Assembly (NCBI GenBank): GCA_001970855.1
Contig: LSSN01006037.1
Coordinates: 1 to 27,842 of the forward strand
Reading direction: 5' to 3'
DNA from: Smittium culicis
Lineage: Eukaryota; Kickxellomycota; Harpellomycetes; Harpellales; Legeriomycetaceae
DNA length: 27,842 nt
Positions 1 to 8,213 of the stretch are shown here, piece after piece (position 1 is the stretch's first letter; each line of letters starts with the position of its first letter). Under the pieces are notes generated by a model, which was not told where the DNA came from, did not search any database, and saw nothing but the letters and a program-made list of their open reading frames with translations. A program made the translations under genes and the position numbers.

Positions 1-302
1 GAAACACCAACAACGGCGACGTTTCTTTCCTTGAACTCGTTGATGCGGTCGCTGAAGGCTAGGAGCTCAGTGGGGCATACGAAGGTGAAGTCGAGTGGGT
101 AGAAGACCATGACGAGGTACTGGTCCTTGAAGCTAGCGTTGGAAAGCTCTTTGAATTGTTGGTTGACAAGAGAGTTTGCGGACCAGGCGGGGGCTGGTTG
201 CTGAACTTTTGGAGCGAATGCTCTAAAAGAGGTCGAGAAGGCTCTGCTAGAAGGAAGGGCAGCCTTTGAGAGGAATTGGCGAGCTAGTCTAGAGGTAAAC
301 AT
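1..302 (-). CDS. Mitochondrial 2-Cys peroxiredoxin, 5' part (cut by window edge)
   Basis: Thiol peroxidase that reduces H2O2 and organic peroxides with electrons from thioredoxin. I translated the minus strand from the ATG at 302-300; the frame stays open to base 1, giving 100 codons, so the 3' part lies outside the window. Residues 1 to about 33 (starting MFTSRLARQFLSKAALPSSR) are rich in Arg, Ser and Ala with no acidic residue, as in a mitochondrial targeting peptide. The mature part shows the typical 2-Cys Prx signature VMVFYPLDFTFVCPTE, with the peroxidatic Cys in FVCPTE, followed by LLAFSDRINEFKERNVAVVGVS. The resolving Cys would lie beyond the edge. Codons are rich in C at the third position, unlike the AT-rich surroundings, which suggests high expression. 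It is the next gene downstream of SOD on the same strand. Family assignment is very sure; mitochondrial location is inferred from the N-terminus. Confidence 0.93.
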   Translation of the reverse strand, partial: MFTSRLARQFLSKAALPSSRAFSTSFRAFAPKVQQPAPAWSANSLVNQQFKELSNASFKDQYLVMVFYPLDFTFVCPTELLAFSDRINEFKERNVAVVGV

Positions 303-713
303 TTTGTTATTCAGAATAATAAGAACTGTTTCTTTAGTAAAGACGTGTGGTGAGGATAGTGGGATTTAGTTTGCAATACTAGTAGAGCTGCAGATATTGA
401 GATGGTGAAGAGCTTATATGTTAATGGAACCAAGAAGAAGCAGTTTTCCAAAATTTGGTGATGAAATGCTAAAAAGCTTTTATCACTGTCGCTACTTCCT
501 TCCCCGACTAAAAATGCTATAAACCAAAACAAAGCTACAGTTTTTCTCATTACTAATATTGGCTGCAGAAAAGTAAATGGGATCATTGGCCACTAAAAAC
601 GCTGTATTAGAGGAATGTTTCAGATCAGATTAAAAGTCCGCAGATCCAAACGCTATGCTATTGGGTCAATTCATGAACGTAAGAAGGATTGAAAGAAAAA
701 CTGTATTTAAAAG
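303..713. other. Intergenic: peroxiredoxin upstream region and SOD 3' flank
   Basis: About 410 bases between two minus-strand genes. They must hold the peroxiredoxin promoter and 5' UTR. A TTAGTAA heptamer (TTACTAA on the coding strand) lies at 334-340, just upstream of the start. A 91-codon open frame on the minus strand (311-586) has no recognisable domain and sits in this leader, so I do not call it a gene. No clear TATA box was seen. Confidence 0.5.
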
Positions 714-723
714 TTTATTTATT
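714..723 (-). terminator. Polyadenylation signals of the SOD gene
   Basis: On the minus strand two overlapping AATAAA hexamers (plus-strand tttatttatt) lie about 45-55 bases past the SOD stop codon. That is a normal place for a eukaryotic poly(A) signal. Confidence 0.6.
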
Positions 724-767
724 ACTAGAAAGTATAGAAGAAATTAGACAAAAGTAAATAGTCAAAG

Positions 768-1232
768 TTAGTTGGCAATTCCAATAACACCGCAGCAGAG
801 ACGGGCACCAGCATTTCCAGTAACAAGGCTGAGCTCGTGGCCGCCCAAACCGAGATCATCGACATCTTCGTGGAGAACCAAGGATCTGCCGATGATGCTG
901 AATGGGCCGGTCAAGCTGATGATGCTGTCTTGGAAATCAACAGCGGTTGGCTTAGAGGCGTCAGTTGAGGTAACGTTTCCGAGATCACCGACATGGCGAA
1001 CAGCAGCATCTTTGGCGCCGTGGGTGACATTGTGTGGGTTGTAGTGGGGACCAGCAGACAAGCAGCCATTGGTGTTATCTCCGAAAGCGTGGATGTGGAA
1101 ACCGTGTTCTCCTGGAGTCAAGTTCTCGAGTGTGCCTGTGATTTGGACAGGTTTGCCGGCTTCTTCCTGGACAAAGGTTATGGTTCCAGATACGCCCATA
1201 TCGCCTTTCAATACGCAGACTGCCTTAACCAT
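768..1232 (-). CDS. SOD1: Cu/Zn superoxide dismutase, cytosolic
   Basis: Converts superoxide to O2 and H2O2. The ORF is 154 residues, the usual length for cytosolic SOD1, with no signal peptide, and starts [11 protein letters not shown]. All metal ligands are present: copper His46, His48, His63 and His121; zinc His63, His71, His80 and Asp83. His63 is the bridging residue (GPHYNP). The electrostatic-guide Arg is Arg144 (GNAGAR). The conserved disulfide pairs Cys57 with Cys147. The signature GFHIHAFGD and the C-terminal [13 protein letters not shown] are clear. An extra Cys146 directly precedes the conserved Cys147, where most family members have Ala. No intron is visible and codons are C/G-biased, suggesting strong expression. 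It lies upstream of the mitochondrial peroxiredoxin on the same strand, a sensible pairing because SOD makes H2O2 and Prx removes it. Identity is essentially certain. Confidence 0.97.
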   Translation of the reverse strand: MVKAVCVLKGDMGVSGTITFVQEEAGKPVQITGTLENLTPGEHGFHIHAFGDNTNGCLSAGPHYNPHNVTHGAKDAAVRHVGDLGNVTSTDASKPTAVDFQDSIISLTGPFSIIGRSLVLHEDVDDLGLGGHELSLVTGNAGARLCCGVIGIAN

Positions 1233-2006
1233 TGTATTATTATTATTTAGTTGTTTGTGAAGGGATGAGTTTTTTGCAAGATAAGGAGATGTATACTTTT
1301 AATACAAGTTCAAGATAAAGAAACAAAAAGGATAATTATAGTTTTTCCCTCCATATTTAAACCCTTTTCTTTCTCATTCAGATCTAGGCTCCTTTTCTCC
1401 CCCACAGATGTTTGTTTACTCTTTAGATAATCTAACCCCTAATGTTCTCCCTGCTTGTCTCTGTACGCTATGGGCTAAGCCCTTAATTTCTTGTTCTCGC
1501 TGCAGCGCGGCATTATACTGCTCAGATTTGTATTACTAAGCCTGCCATATCGCCTTTACTATATTTCATTGGCCATACTTTTGTTAATCTGGCCTATCCC
1601 CTGAACCCGATTCAGTTTACTGAGATTTTAATTACCTAGATTTTCCTCAGTATATTCACCTGCAGAACTTTCCCGTGGTCTAAAACATTTGACTGCGTAA
1701 TACTTTTCAAATCGATCATTTATTGGATACTGTTGATCAACCCCACGCAAAACTAATATATCTGGCAAGATTTATAGCCTCTAATTTAGCTCCCGTAGTA
1801 CCAAGCGTGTTAAAAGCTCCACGAGACTATTTATTTGTAGTAATTATTAATCAAAATTGATATCGTATAAAGTGCATCTAATCTAATCTAATACAAGTCT
1901 AAAACTTTGATTTCCATCGCCTTATAAAAAAATCTCGTGCTTAAGCAGATACATTATGAAATTAATTAGCGAGCATAGTCTTATGCTCTATTAAACACTA
2001 TTCTCA
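1233..2006. promoter_or_regulatory. SOD upstream region with candidate promoter elements
   Basis: No gene is seen. Reading on the minus strand upstream of the SOD ATG, a TTTAAATATGG stretch (1351-1361) lies about 120 bases upstream and could serve as a TATA element. Two CCCCT pentamers (1436-1440 and 1598-1602; AGGGG on the other strand) match the yeast stress-response element core, and a TTACTAA at 1533-1539 matches the Yap1-type site. A perfect small palindrome GGGCTAAGCCC lies at 1472-1482. The block 1360-1680 is clearly richer in C than the flanks. These motifs are short and could occur by chance; their use in this organism is unproven. Confidence 0.35.
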
Positions 2007-2008
2007 TT

Positions 2009-2176
2009 CGCCCCTTTCTCGGATAGCAAACTATTTTTGAACTTTCAAAGTATACAAACCAAATTTTAAGCAGACTAACCAAACTTGATAAGTTGTATTT
2101 GTATTCCAGAGTCAATACACTATTTCAAATAATAAGCTATCGCAAATAAGGCCAAAATTTGCCATTTTTACATCTC
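2009..2176 (-). repeat. Degenerate copy of the TTAA-type MITE
   Basis: Starts with CGCCCCTTTCTCGGATAGCAAACTATTTTTGA, which parallels the left end of the clean element directly to its right (CCCTTTCCAGGGTAGTAGACTATTTTTGA). Internal similarity continues in patches (tattcc.gag at about 2102; a GCTATCG/AATAA segment near 2135-2150). The right inverted terminus is not recognisable. It abuts the next copy in the same orientation. Assignment rests on the strong match over the first 30 bases. Confidence 0.5.
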
Positions 2177-2374
2177 TTAACCCTTTCCAGGGTAGTAGAC
2201 TATTTTTGACCCACAAGATATAGCCAACTGCGTTCAGTTAAAATACTTTTATTCCGAGGCCTTAAGAGGTATTGGATTATTGCAAAATAAAAGCAATTAA
2301 TAAAATATCTTTTTAATGAATAGCGAATCAATAAATTGAGGTTTTTAAAAGAGCGTTAGGCGGGAAAGGGTTAA
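2177..2374 (-). repeat. TTAA-flanked ~190-bp MITE, best-preserved copy
   Basis: The element body is 2181-2370 (190 bp), flanked by TTAA at 2177-2180 and TTAA at 2371-2374. Its ends are inverted: CCCTTTCC on the left and the complement of GGAAAGGG on the right, with weaker matching beyond. The TTAA target plus CCCT... termini are the known hallmarks of the piggyBac superfamily. The length and the absence of any ORF make it a non-autonomous MITE. By comparison with the copies at 2865, 3253 and 14018 it lies in the reverse orientation. Shared internal blocks include CAATTTATTGATTCG and GGCCTCGGAAT. Confidence 0.75.
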
Positions 2375-2860
2375 GAATAATGACCGCCTGAACCAGTACC
2401 CTGAAAAGCAATATCCCAATTTCAAGGCTCTTCTCAAACACATGAAATTTTACACGTTTACTACTTTGAAAATTTGGACCTTCTTACCCAATTTTCCGAT
2501 CTTTGTACATCATAGTTTCTCGCAACTAAGCGACCAAACTGACATATTTTATAACTATTTTAAAAAACATGATCTTTTGTAATATTAAATGTTGTAAAAG
2601 GAATTCCAAAGAAAAAAATAACAAAAAATTCTAGATATCATCTCATAAGAGATTCATGCGACACAAAATAGGCCACATAAAATAAAGGCTGAATATGATA
2701 CAATATAATGGTTTTATTGATATTTCAATAATTTTTATGTATGCATTAAAATAAGAATCAAATTATCTAATACAAATCTTATTCACGCCTATAACATTTG
2801 TATTAGTTCGAATCAAAGTACACTATGCACATCACGTTTTATATAGAAACAATACAGCTA

Positions 2861-3056
2861 TTAACCCTTTCCCGTAAAACATTCTTTAAAAAAACTAAAT
2901 TTGCGATTCGTTTGTGATTTTTAAGATAGTTTATTATTTGCTGTTATTTTTCAATACTATGATATTTTTTTAGGCCTCAGAATTAAATTGTAATTTCGAA
3001 TATAGGTGGATATATTTGGTGTATAAAAAACAGTCTACCGCCCAGTAAAGCGCTAA
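2861..3056 (+). repeat. TTAA-type MITE copy
   Basis: The body at 2865-3052 (188 bp) begins TTAA-CCCTTTCCCG and ends CAGTCTACCGCCCAGTAAAGCG followed by CTAA, a decayed TTAA. Diagnostic internal blocks are GCGATTCG, TTATTATTTGCTGTTATTTT and AGGCCTCAGAATTA, shared with the other copies in the same order and at similar spacing. The right inverted terminus has several substitutions. Confidence 0.7.
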
Positions 3057-3248
3057 AATTGTTTTTTATATGCTTAAAATATACTATCTGGGCGGACTCC
3101 TAGAAGAAAATAACTTCTTTTTCTTGGAAATTTTGTTTATCTAGTGTAATTCAGATTATACTATTAGCTGAACCAGATAGTTTATCCGGTACCATTTTCT
3201 AATCGCATACAAAAAATAAAATAGATTCGTACAAGGAAAATTCAGATA

Positions 3249-3436
3249 TTAACCCTTTCCCGTCCAACACTCTTTAAAAAATTCAATTTATTGATTCGTA
3301 TATGATTTATAAGTATAATTATTATTTGCTGCTATTCTACAGCTAACAAATAATTATAAAGATCTCGGAATTATGTTACATTTCTATTAATAATAATATA
3401 TTACATTACAAATTATGTAGCATAAACGCTTGATTA
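3249..3436 (+). repeat. TTAA-type MITE copy, right half degenerate
   Basis: Begins TTAA-CCCTTTCCCGTCCAACACTC and carries the family blocks TTTATTGATTCG, TATTATTTGCTG and TCTCGGAATTA up to about 3390. After that, similarity fades into AT-rich sequence. A TTAA at 3433-3436 after AAACGCTTGA may be the decayed right end, which would give a 180-bp body; this boundary is a guess. Confidence 0.6.
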
Positions 3437-4535
3437 AATAAAAATATTTACCTCCATGGAGATTTGTAAAAAGTTCTGGTATATCATTTTTTTATTTCTA
3501 TTTCACATTCCTAATATTTTTTCTACTGTTTGTAATCATCTGCGCTATGTTTTTCGCGTATATTTTGATATTCAGGTTTTATAGTAAAAAAATATCAATT
3601 AAATTCTATTTTTTTGAAAGCATGTTTGTATTTTAAAAAAAAGTAATTTTATATAGTAAAGTCTGATTTAGCAACGCTCTAAGGTAAAAATTATCTTAGT
3701 AGGCAACTTTTTGCAAATTTAGCTGACAATTTTTCTCTTTTTTTACTTGACATCATCACACCTCTTACATTTTTTAAAAAAATTATCTTTGTTACAAATT
3801 GTGTAATTTTCGCAAATTATGGTGATATAATAGACTAATATGTCACGAAATTTTCGTATTTAATACAAATGCTTGCACATTTTACAATTTCTATTTTTGT
3901 TTCAAAATGTTTGCAATACACGCCAAAATTAACTTTATCGGATCAGAGATAAATTTTGCTGTCATACCACTTTTAGTTGTACTTTTTTTTTCTTTAATAG
4001 AATCATTTTTATAAGATTAAAGTATAAATTATTTACGCTATTTTGTGGTGAATATTGGGTAATTATTTATAAAAAAGAGTAGATTAACATAATTCATTTT
4101 TAAAACGCTTGCAGCTGTAAAATGATTTATTTTTTGATTGGAAAATATTTAAATTTTTTATTCTTACTTTTTATAAAATTTATAATAATTAAAATATTTT
4201 TTCATCTATAACAAATATCGAATAAAAAAAAGGCATCTTAGCTATTTTATTTTTTAGGTTTAATTTTTTTTTAATAAATAATTAACAATCACTAACTTGT
4301 CGACTTTAATTTTTTTTAGTTTACTTCTGTAAGATTTTAAAATAATAATAAATATTTATCGAAATATTATGTATAATACTAGAAAAAATAAAAAAAGAAT
4401 ACATGCTTTGAAGAAAATACATAAAGTATTATAGAGGATAGAAAATAAATACGGTTATAAAATAATAAAATACTAGATTCTGCAAAAAATACACTAATGA
4501 GTCCTAAAATAACAACAAATATAAACTATAAATTA
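3437..4535. other. AT-rich gene desert, left part
   Basis: Dominated by A and T runs, with stops in all frames and no convincing ORF, RNA gene or repeat. I see nothing else in it. Confidence 0.5.
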
Positions 4536-4935
4536 ATGAACAGCTGTATTGAAAAACTTGTAGATATTTTTGGAGAAAGAAATTTTATCTTTTGAACTTT
4601 ATTATTAAAAAAATATGTATACAAAAACTAAAGTATTTGACAATATCAAGGATAGACCCGGTTGGTTTTATAAAAAAATATCTAGAAACTATTTATAATA
4701 TAATAATATAACTGTGGAAGGATATGCAAAAATCGATGTCACTTAAAATTTTAACAAAAAATAATATCTTTAGAGTATATTTAATAGTGGTGAAATAGGC
4801 TTTATTTTTATTTCGCTTTAAAATTAAACTCTTATTAAATTTATTAAAACCCCTGATGAAGGAAATGTTTTTTACTTACTTTAAAATGGATGAGCTAAAG
4901 GCTCTCATCTTTTATATTTGGAAACTTCAAAATAC
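4536..4935 (+). pseudogene. Probable fossil of a pogo/Tigger-type transposase
   Basis: No intact ORF exists, but reading the plus strand across stops and frame changes gives coherent peptide pieces in family order. A segment at 4536-4595 (MNSCIEKLVDIFGERNFIF) is followed at 4615-4740 by KVFDNIKDRPGWFYKKISRN, which resembles the Gly-Trp-Phe core of the CENP-B/Tc5-type DNA-binding helix-turn-helix. At about 4770-4815, VYFNSGEIGFIFISL could be the decayed counterpart of the first catalytic block (the family shows N-x-D-E-T-G-L-F). At least one frameshift and several stops are present. A further open piece (MDELKALIFYIWKLQ) follows at 4888-4995 and is unassigned. The assignment is from pattern memory only; another DDE family is possible. 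Confidence 0.4.
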
Positions 4936-4995
4936 CAAATATCATTTAAATGTAAATAAATATCTAAAATCAAATAAGAGAAAAGAAAAGTTCTA

Positions 4996-6884
4996 ATTAT
5001 TGGATTATTAAGGATTTAATTTTAATTTTTGGATTAAAATTAAAAAAATTAGTAAATTTAATACTAAAAAATTTTAATTATAGTTATAATTATACCTGAT
5101 ATATGTAAAAATGTATAGTTTAATTTAAAAATCAAATAATTTAAAGCTTTAATTTATCTAAAAAGCTATTATATAACTGCTTATTACGAAAAAATTCGAT
5201 CCCATAGCAATTTTAAAGATACAAAGAATGATAATGATTTATTATCATCAGTTTTTTATGTGAGATTATAAATAAAGTGAAATCTTTAAAATAATATGAA
5301 ATTAAAGCTTGAAAAAAACGATAATATATTTAAAGGAAAAAATAATTAGATAAAATACTACGAGCACAAAATAAATATAGATATAATTGCCAATGAAGTT
5401 TATTTTGGTAATTACTTAATTCAAAATATTTTTGGATCAATAAATTATCCAAAAGTGTTAAAAATATATGATAATAAATTTTCTGTGTTATTTTTTAATA
5501 TTTTTTATTAGAGTGTATACTGATAATTAACTAAAAACAAACCTTAGTTTATTTAAATTATGCATCTATAAAAATTTTTAAAGAAAATATTGAATTATTA
5601 AGTGGATGAACTTTTATTAAGAATGATTTTCGAATTTTATGGAACTAGTAGTCGAATTATTTGAGCTACTGCTGAGAATTTTTAAGGGTTTTATTGATAT
5701 AAGCGATGCTAATGATTATTTTAGTATAATTTTGAGGGTAAAGAGAAAATAGGAATAAAACTAGGTTTATATAATATATTTTAAAATTATGATGATTTTT
5801 TTAGTTAAAAAAATAAAAATTGTATTTTTAGTGTTAAAAATTACTAGAAATAAGTGGGTGTAGTATAGAAATCATTTTAATTTTTTTTTTTAATATGCTT
5901 ATTAACCGCATTTTTTGTAAGCAATCTATATTCATAATTTGCACAAAATCGATTATAATGATAAAAGCTTTTTGAAAAAATAAATTATATTAAATAGAAG
6001 GGTTAATGCTACTTTAAGGGATTAATCATTTAATGAACGATTTAAAAAATAATCAAAGAATAGTATTACCTATTATATGAAATATATTTTCTGATCTTGA
6101 GTAGTTACATAAAGTCTCGTCATTAATATAAAGAATCTATTTTTTTTTTCTCAGAGAGCTTATTAAGCATAATTTAAAACTATACAAAAAACATTTAAAA
6201 TATAACTCATCGACAGATCCTCATCCGCCACTATAGCAGATAAATATTCACTGATGATTGGTTTAATGATCATTAAATAATACGCTAAAAAAAATTTCAC
6301 AGTTGTAAAATTTTAAATTTCGAAAAAAATATGCCTCAAAAAAACGCCATATTTTAATAGATAACTTAAAGGAAATTTTATATTACATACTAATAGTCTT
6401 AGAATCTATAATTCGATATAGTTATTTTTTATCAAATCTGTAGGTTACAATTAACTTTTAAGTATATTTTGAATCAATTTTTACAACAAGTATAACATGT
6501 TAAAATTTAAAGTTCGGTAATTTTTTATCAACCGTTTTAAACTTAATTTGGCTCAAGAAAAGTATTTTTAAAATTAAAATTATTCAATTATTTATGAATT
6601 ATCTATATTAAAATTTTTTTCATATAATTATATTAATTTTTTATAAGTATAACTATCTCTTTATTATTTTAATCTATTATAAATAAAATTCAAAAAAAAA
6701 AAGATCATATGATTTGTTTTCTTTTTTTTATAAACAAAATTTCCACAATATTGTATAAACTGAAATTTATTTTCTTTTATTTCAAACTAAAAAATCAATA
6801 GCACTATCAATATAATATTGTTAAATTTTTAGTTTAACTGAAGTTAATAAGAAAATTAAAGTTGATCATCGTTAATTATATAAT
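4996..6884. other. AT-rich gene desert, middle part
   Basis: Nearly pure AT-rich sequence. One short coherent frame stands out at about 5639-5752 (plus, starts MELVVELFELLLRIFKGF, 37 codons, slightly richer in G/C). It could be a further fragment of the decayed transposon to its left, but I cannot assign it. Nothing else is supported. Confidence 0.35.
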
Positions 6885-7612
6885 TTGAGGTACTTGGAAC
6901 ATAATACATGCTTCTATTTCAACAGTTATAAAGTACGATATTTGAACACTGAAAAAATATCTGACATAATTTAAGGTCGAAAAAAAATTATCACCAAAAA
7001 TATTAGAATTATATATTGAGTTTAACTTATAAAATTTTTTTTTGCTTTGAAGCTGGAAATAGAAAATATAAACTGATTCATACAAAATTAGTTGTTTATA
7101 ATCCATTAATTTTGGCTAAAAATCATAAAAATTGGACTTTTGAAAATTGAGAAAATGTACTGTGGTCAAAAATTATTACTCTAACTATTTTTATGAATAT
7201 GTAAACTTTTTTCTTTGTTAAAAAGTAATTTGCATATGCGAATAAAAAAAAAGATTTCTCAGGAAAGTGACAGACAAATAATGGTATGAGGATGCCTAGG
7301 ATAATTTTGAGTTAGAATGAAACTCCAGAATTAATGGATTTAATAATTTTGATATTTAAGCTACTATATTAGAGATATGAAACTAAATATATCATCGATA
7401 ATAAAAACTTGGATTCAAATTTATAAAAATTTCAAAAAGATAATCTATGCACTAATAATTCGAAATAATAGCATCAAAAATTTATTGTTTTGTTTAAAAG
7501 TTTATTAAAGTAATAATGAAAATTCTTAATGTAAAAAAAAGTTAAGTCCCGTTGAAAATCTAGAAACTATGAATATTTATACTAAACGATATAAAATTAG
7601 AAATACCTTGGG
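6885..7612 (+). pseudogene. Fossil Tc1/mariner transposase
   Basis: A decayed DNA-transposon transposase readable on the plus strand through many stops and frame jumps. In order: an N-terminal helix-turn-helix remnant with HASISTVIKYDI (from about 6917); the GRKKIITKNIRIIY basic linker and second helix (from 6975); AKNHKNWTFEN-x-ENVLWS (from 7115), an almost exact match to the Tc1 block before the first catalytic Asp; IMV-x-GCLG (7278-7304), the 'VWGC' block with Trp now TGA; FQKDN (7430-7444), holding the second catalytic Asp; and LSPVENLETM (from 7542), matching the NPIENLW block before the third catalytic residue. The order and spacing are those of a single transposase of about 340 residues. 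Several Trp positions are TGA. Not functional. I did not find its terminal inverted repeats. Confidence 0.85.
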
Positions 7613-7718
7613 TCGAGTTTAAGCTCTTTCTATTGTCATTCTATCCTACTAATTTGATACATAATGTTTTTTTTTACTCCTTTTTTTCAGGATACTACTA
7701 TCCCAAAATTACATTTAC

Positions 7719-7866
7719 AAAATCCTTTGTATAAAGAACTTATATTATTCGAGTTTTATACTAAGGTCTTCGTACAAAGGTTTTACTAAATATTCAATCA
7801 TTCGATATTATCTATTTGTATAAATCTAAACTTATGCTAAATTGGCTAGTCTTCTTTATACAAAGA
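7719..7866. repeat. Inverted-repeat cluster between two Tc1 fossils
   Basis: A 24-base arm at 7719-7742 (AAAATCCTTTGTATAAAGAA...) pairs with its imperfect complement at 7762-7784 across a loop of about 20 bases. A third copy at 7848-7866 repeats the right arm. The 14-mer CTTTGTATAAAGAA at 7725-7738 has a perfect complement at 7852-7865. It may be leftover terminal inverted repeats of the neighbouring elements or a small palindromic element. Function unknown. Confidence 0.55.
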
Positions 7867-7881
7867 TCCATTTCTATTATC

Positions 7882-8213
7882 CAATCAAAGTGCTATCATC
7901 ACACTTTGACAGCATCATACTTTTAAAAGAAGATTTTGGTACGATTTTTTGATCACCAATGTCAAAAGATCTCAAAAAATTTAAAATAACCTAGGAAATA
8001 GCTAAAAAGAGAATAATTTTTAAAGATTATTCACCAAAAGAAATTGATGAATTGTACCAAAGATTAGAAAACAAATGATATAAAATATCCATAGATGTCT
8101 GCACCAAAGTCGATGATTTTTTTTTCCCATATAGGATATAACCTGAATTAAAAGCTAAATTGGATGCGCAAAGTTTCGAAAAAAAAGTATCTACATTAAT
8201 TTTTTTTCTTTGA
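7882..8213 (+). pseudogene. Second Tc1-like transposase fossil, C-terminal part
   Basis: A separate copy of the C-terminal third of a Tc1 transposase, in the same orientation as the fossil to the left. From 7882 the plus strand reads QSKCYHHTLTASYF...KKILVRFFDH, matching the block with the second catalytic Asp and the following helix. From the ATG at 7959 a single frame with stops at codons 12, 38 and 61 reads MSKDLKKFK-I-T-x-EIAKKRI (the DLNPIENLWEIVKKRI region), then DYSPKEIDELYQRLENK-x-YKISIDVCTKVDDFF, the typical Tc1 C-terminus. It ends at TGA 8211-8213. Because it repeats the 'NPIENLW' region also seen at 7542, it must come from a different insertion. Confidence 0.75.

Noticed and set aside
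311..586. 91-codon minus-strand ORF upstream of peroxiredoxin
   Set aside because: Lies in the Prx promoter/leader, with hydrophobic low-information content and no recognisable domain.
772..1260. Three plus-strand ORFs opposite SOD
   Set aside because: Shadows of the SOD coding sequence in antisense frames.
2790..2830. AGTTCGAATC resembling a tRNA T-loop
   Set aside because: No matching T stem, anticodon arm or acceptor stem can be drawn around it.
6876..7106. 76-codon minus-strand ORF
   Set aside because: Antisense of the Tc1 fossil; composed of Tyr, Phe, Ile and Asn as expected from AT-rich DNA.
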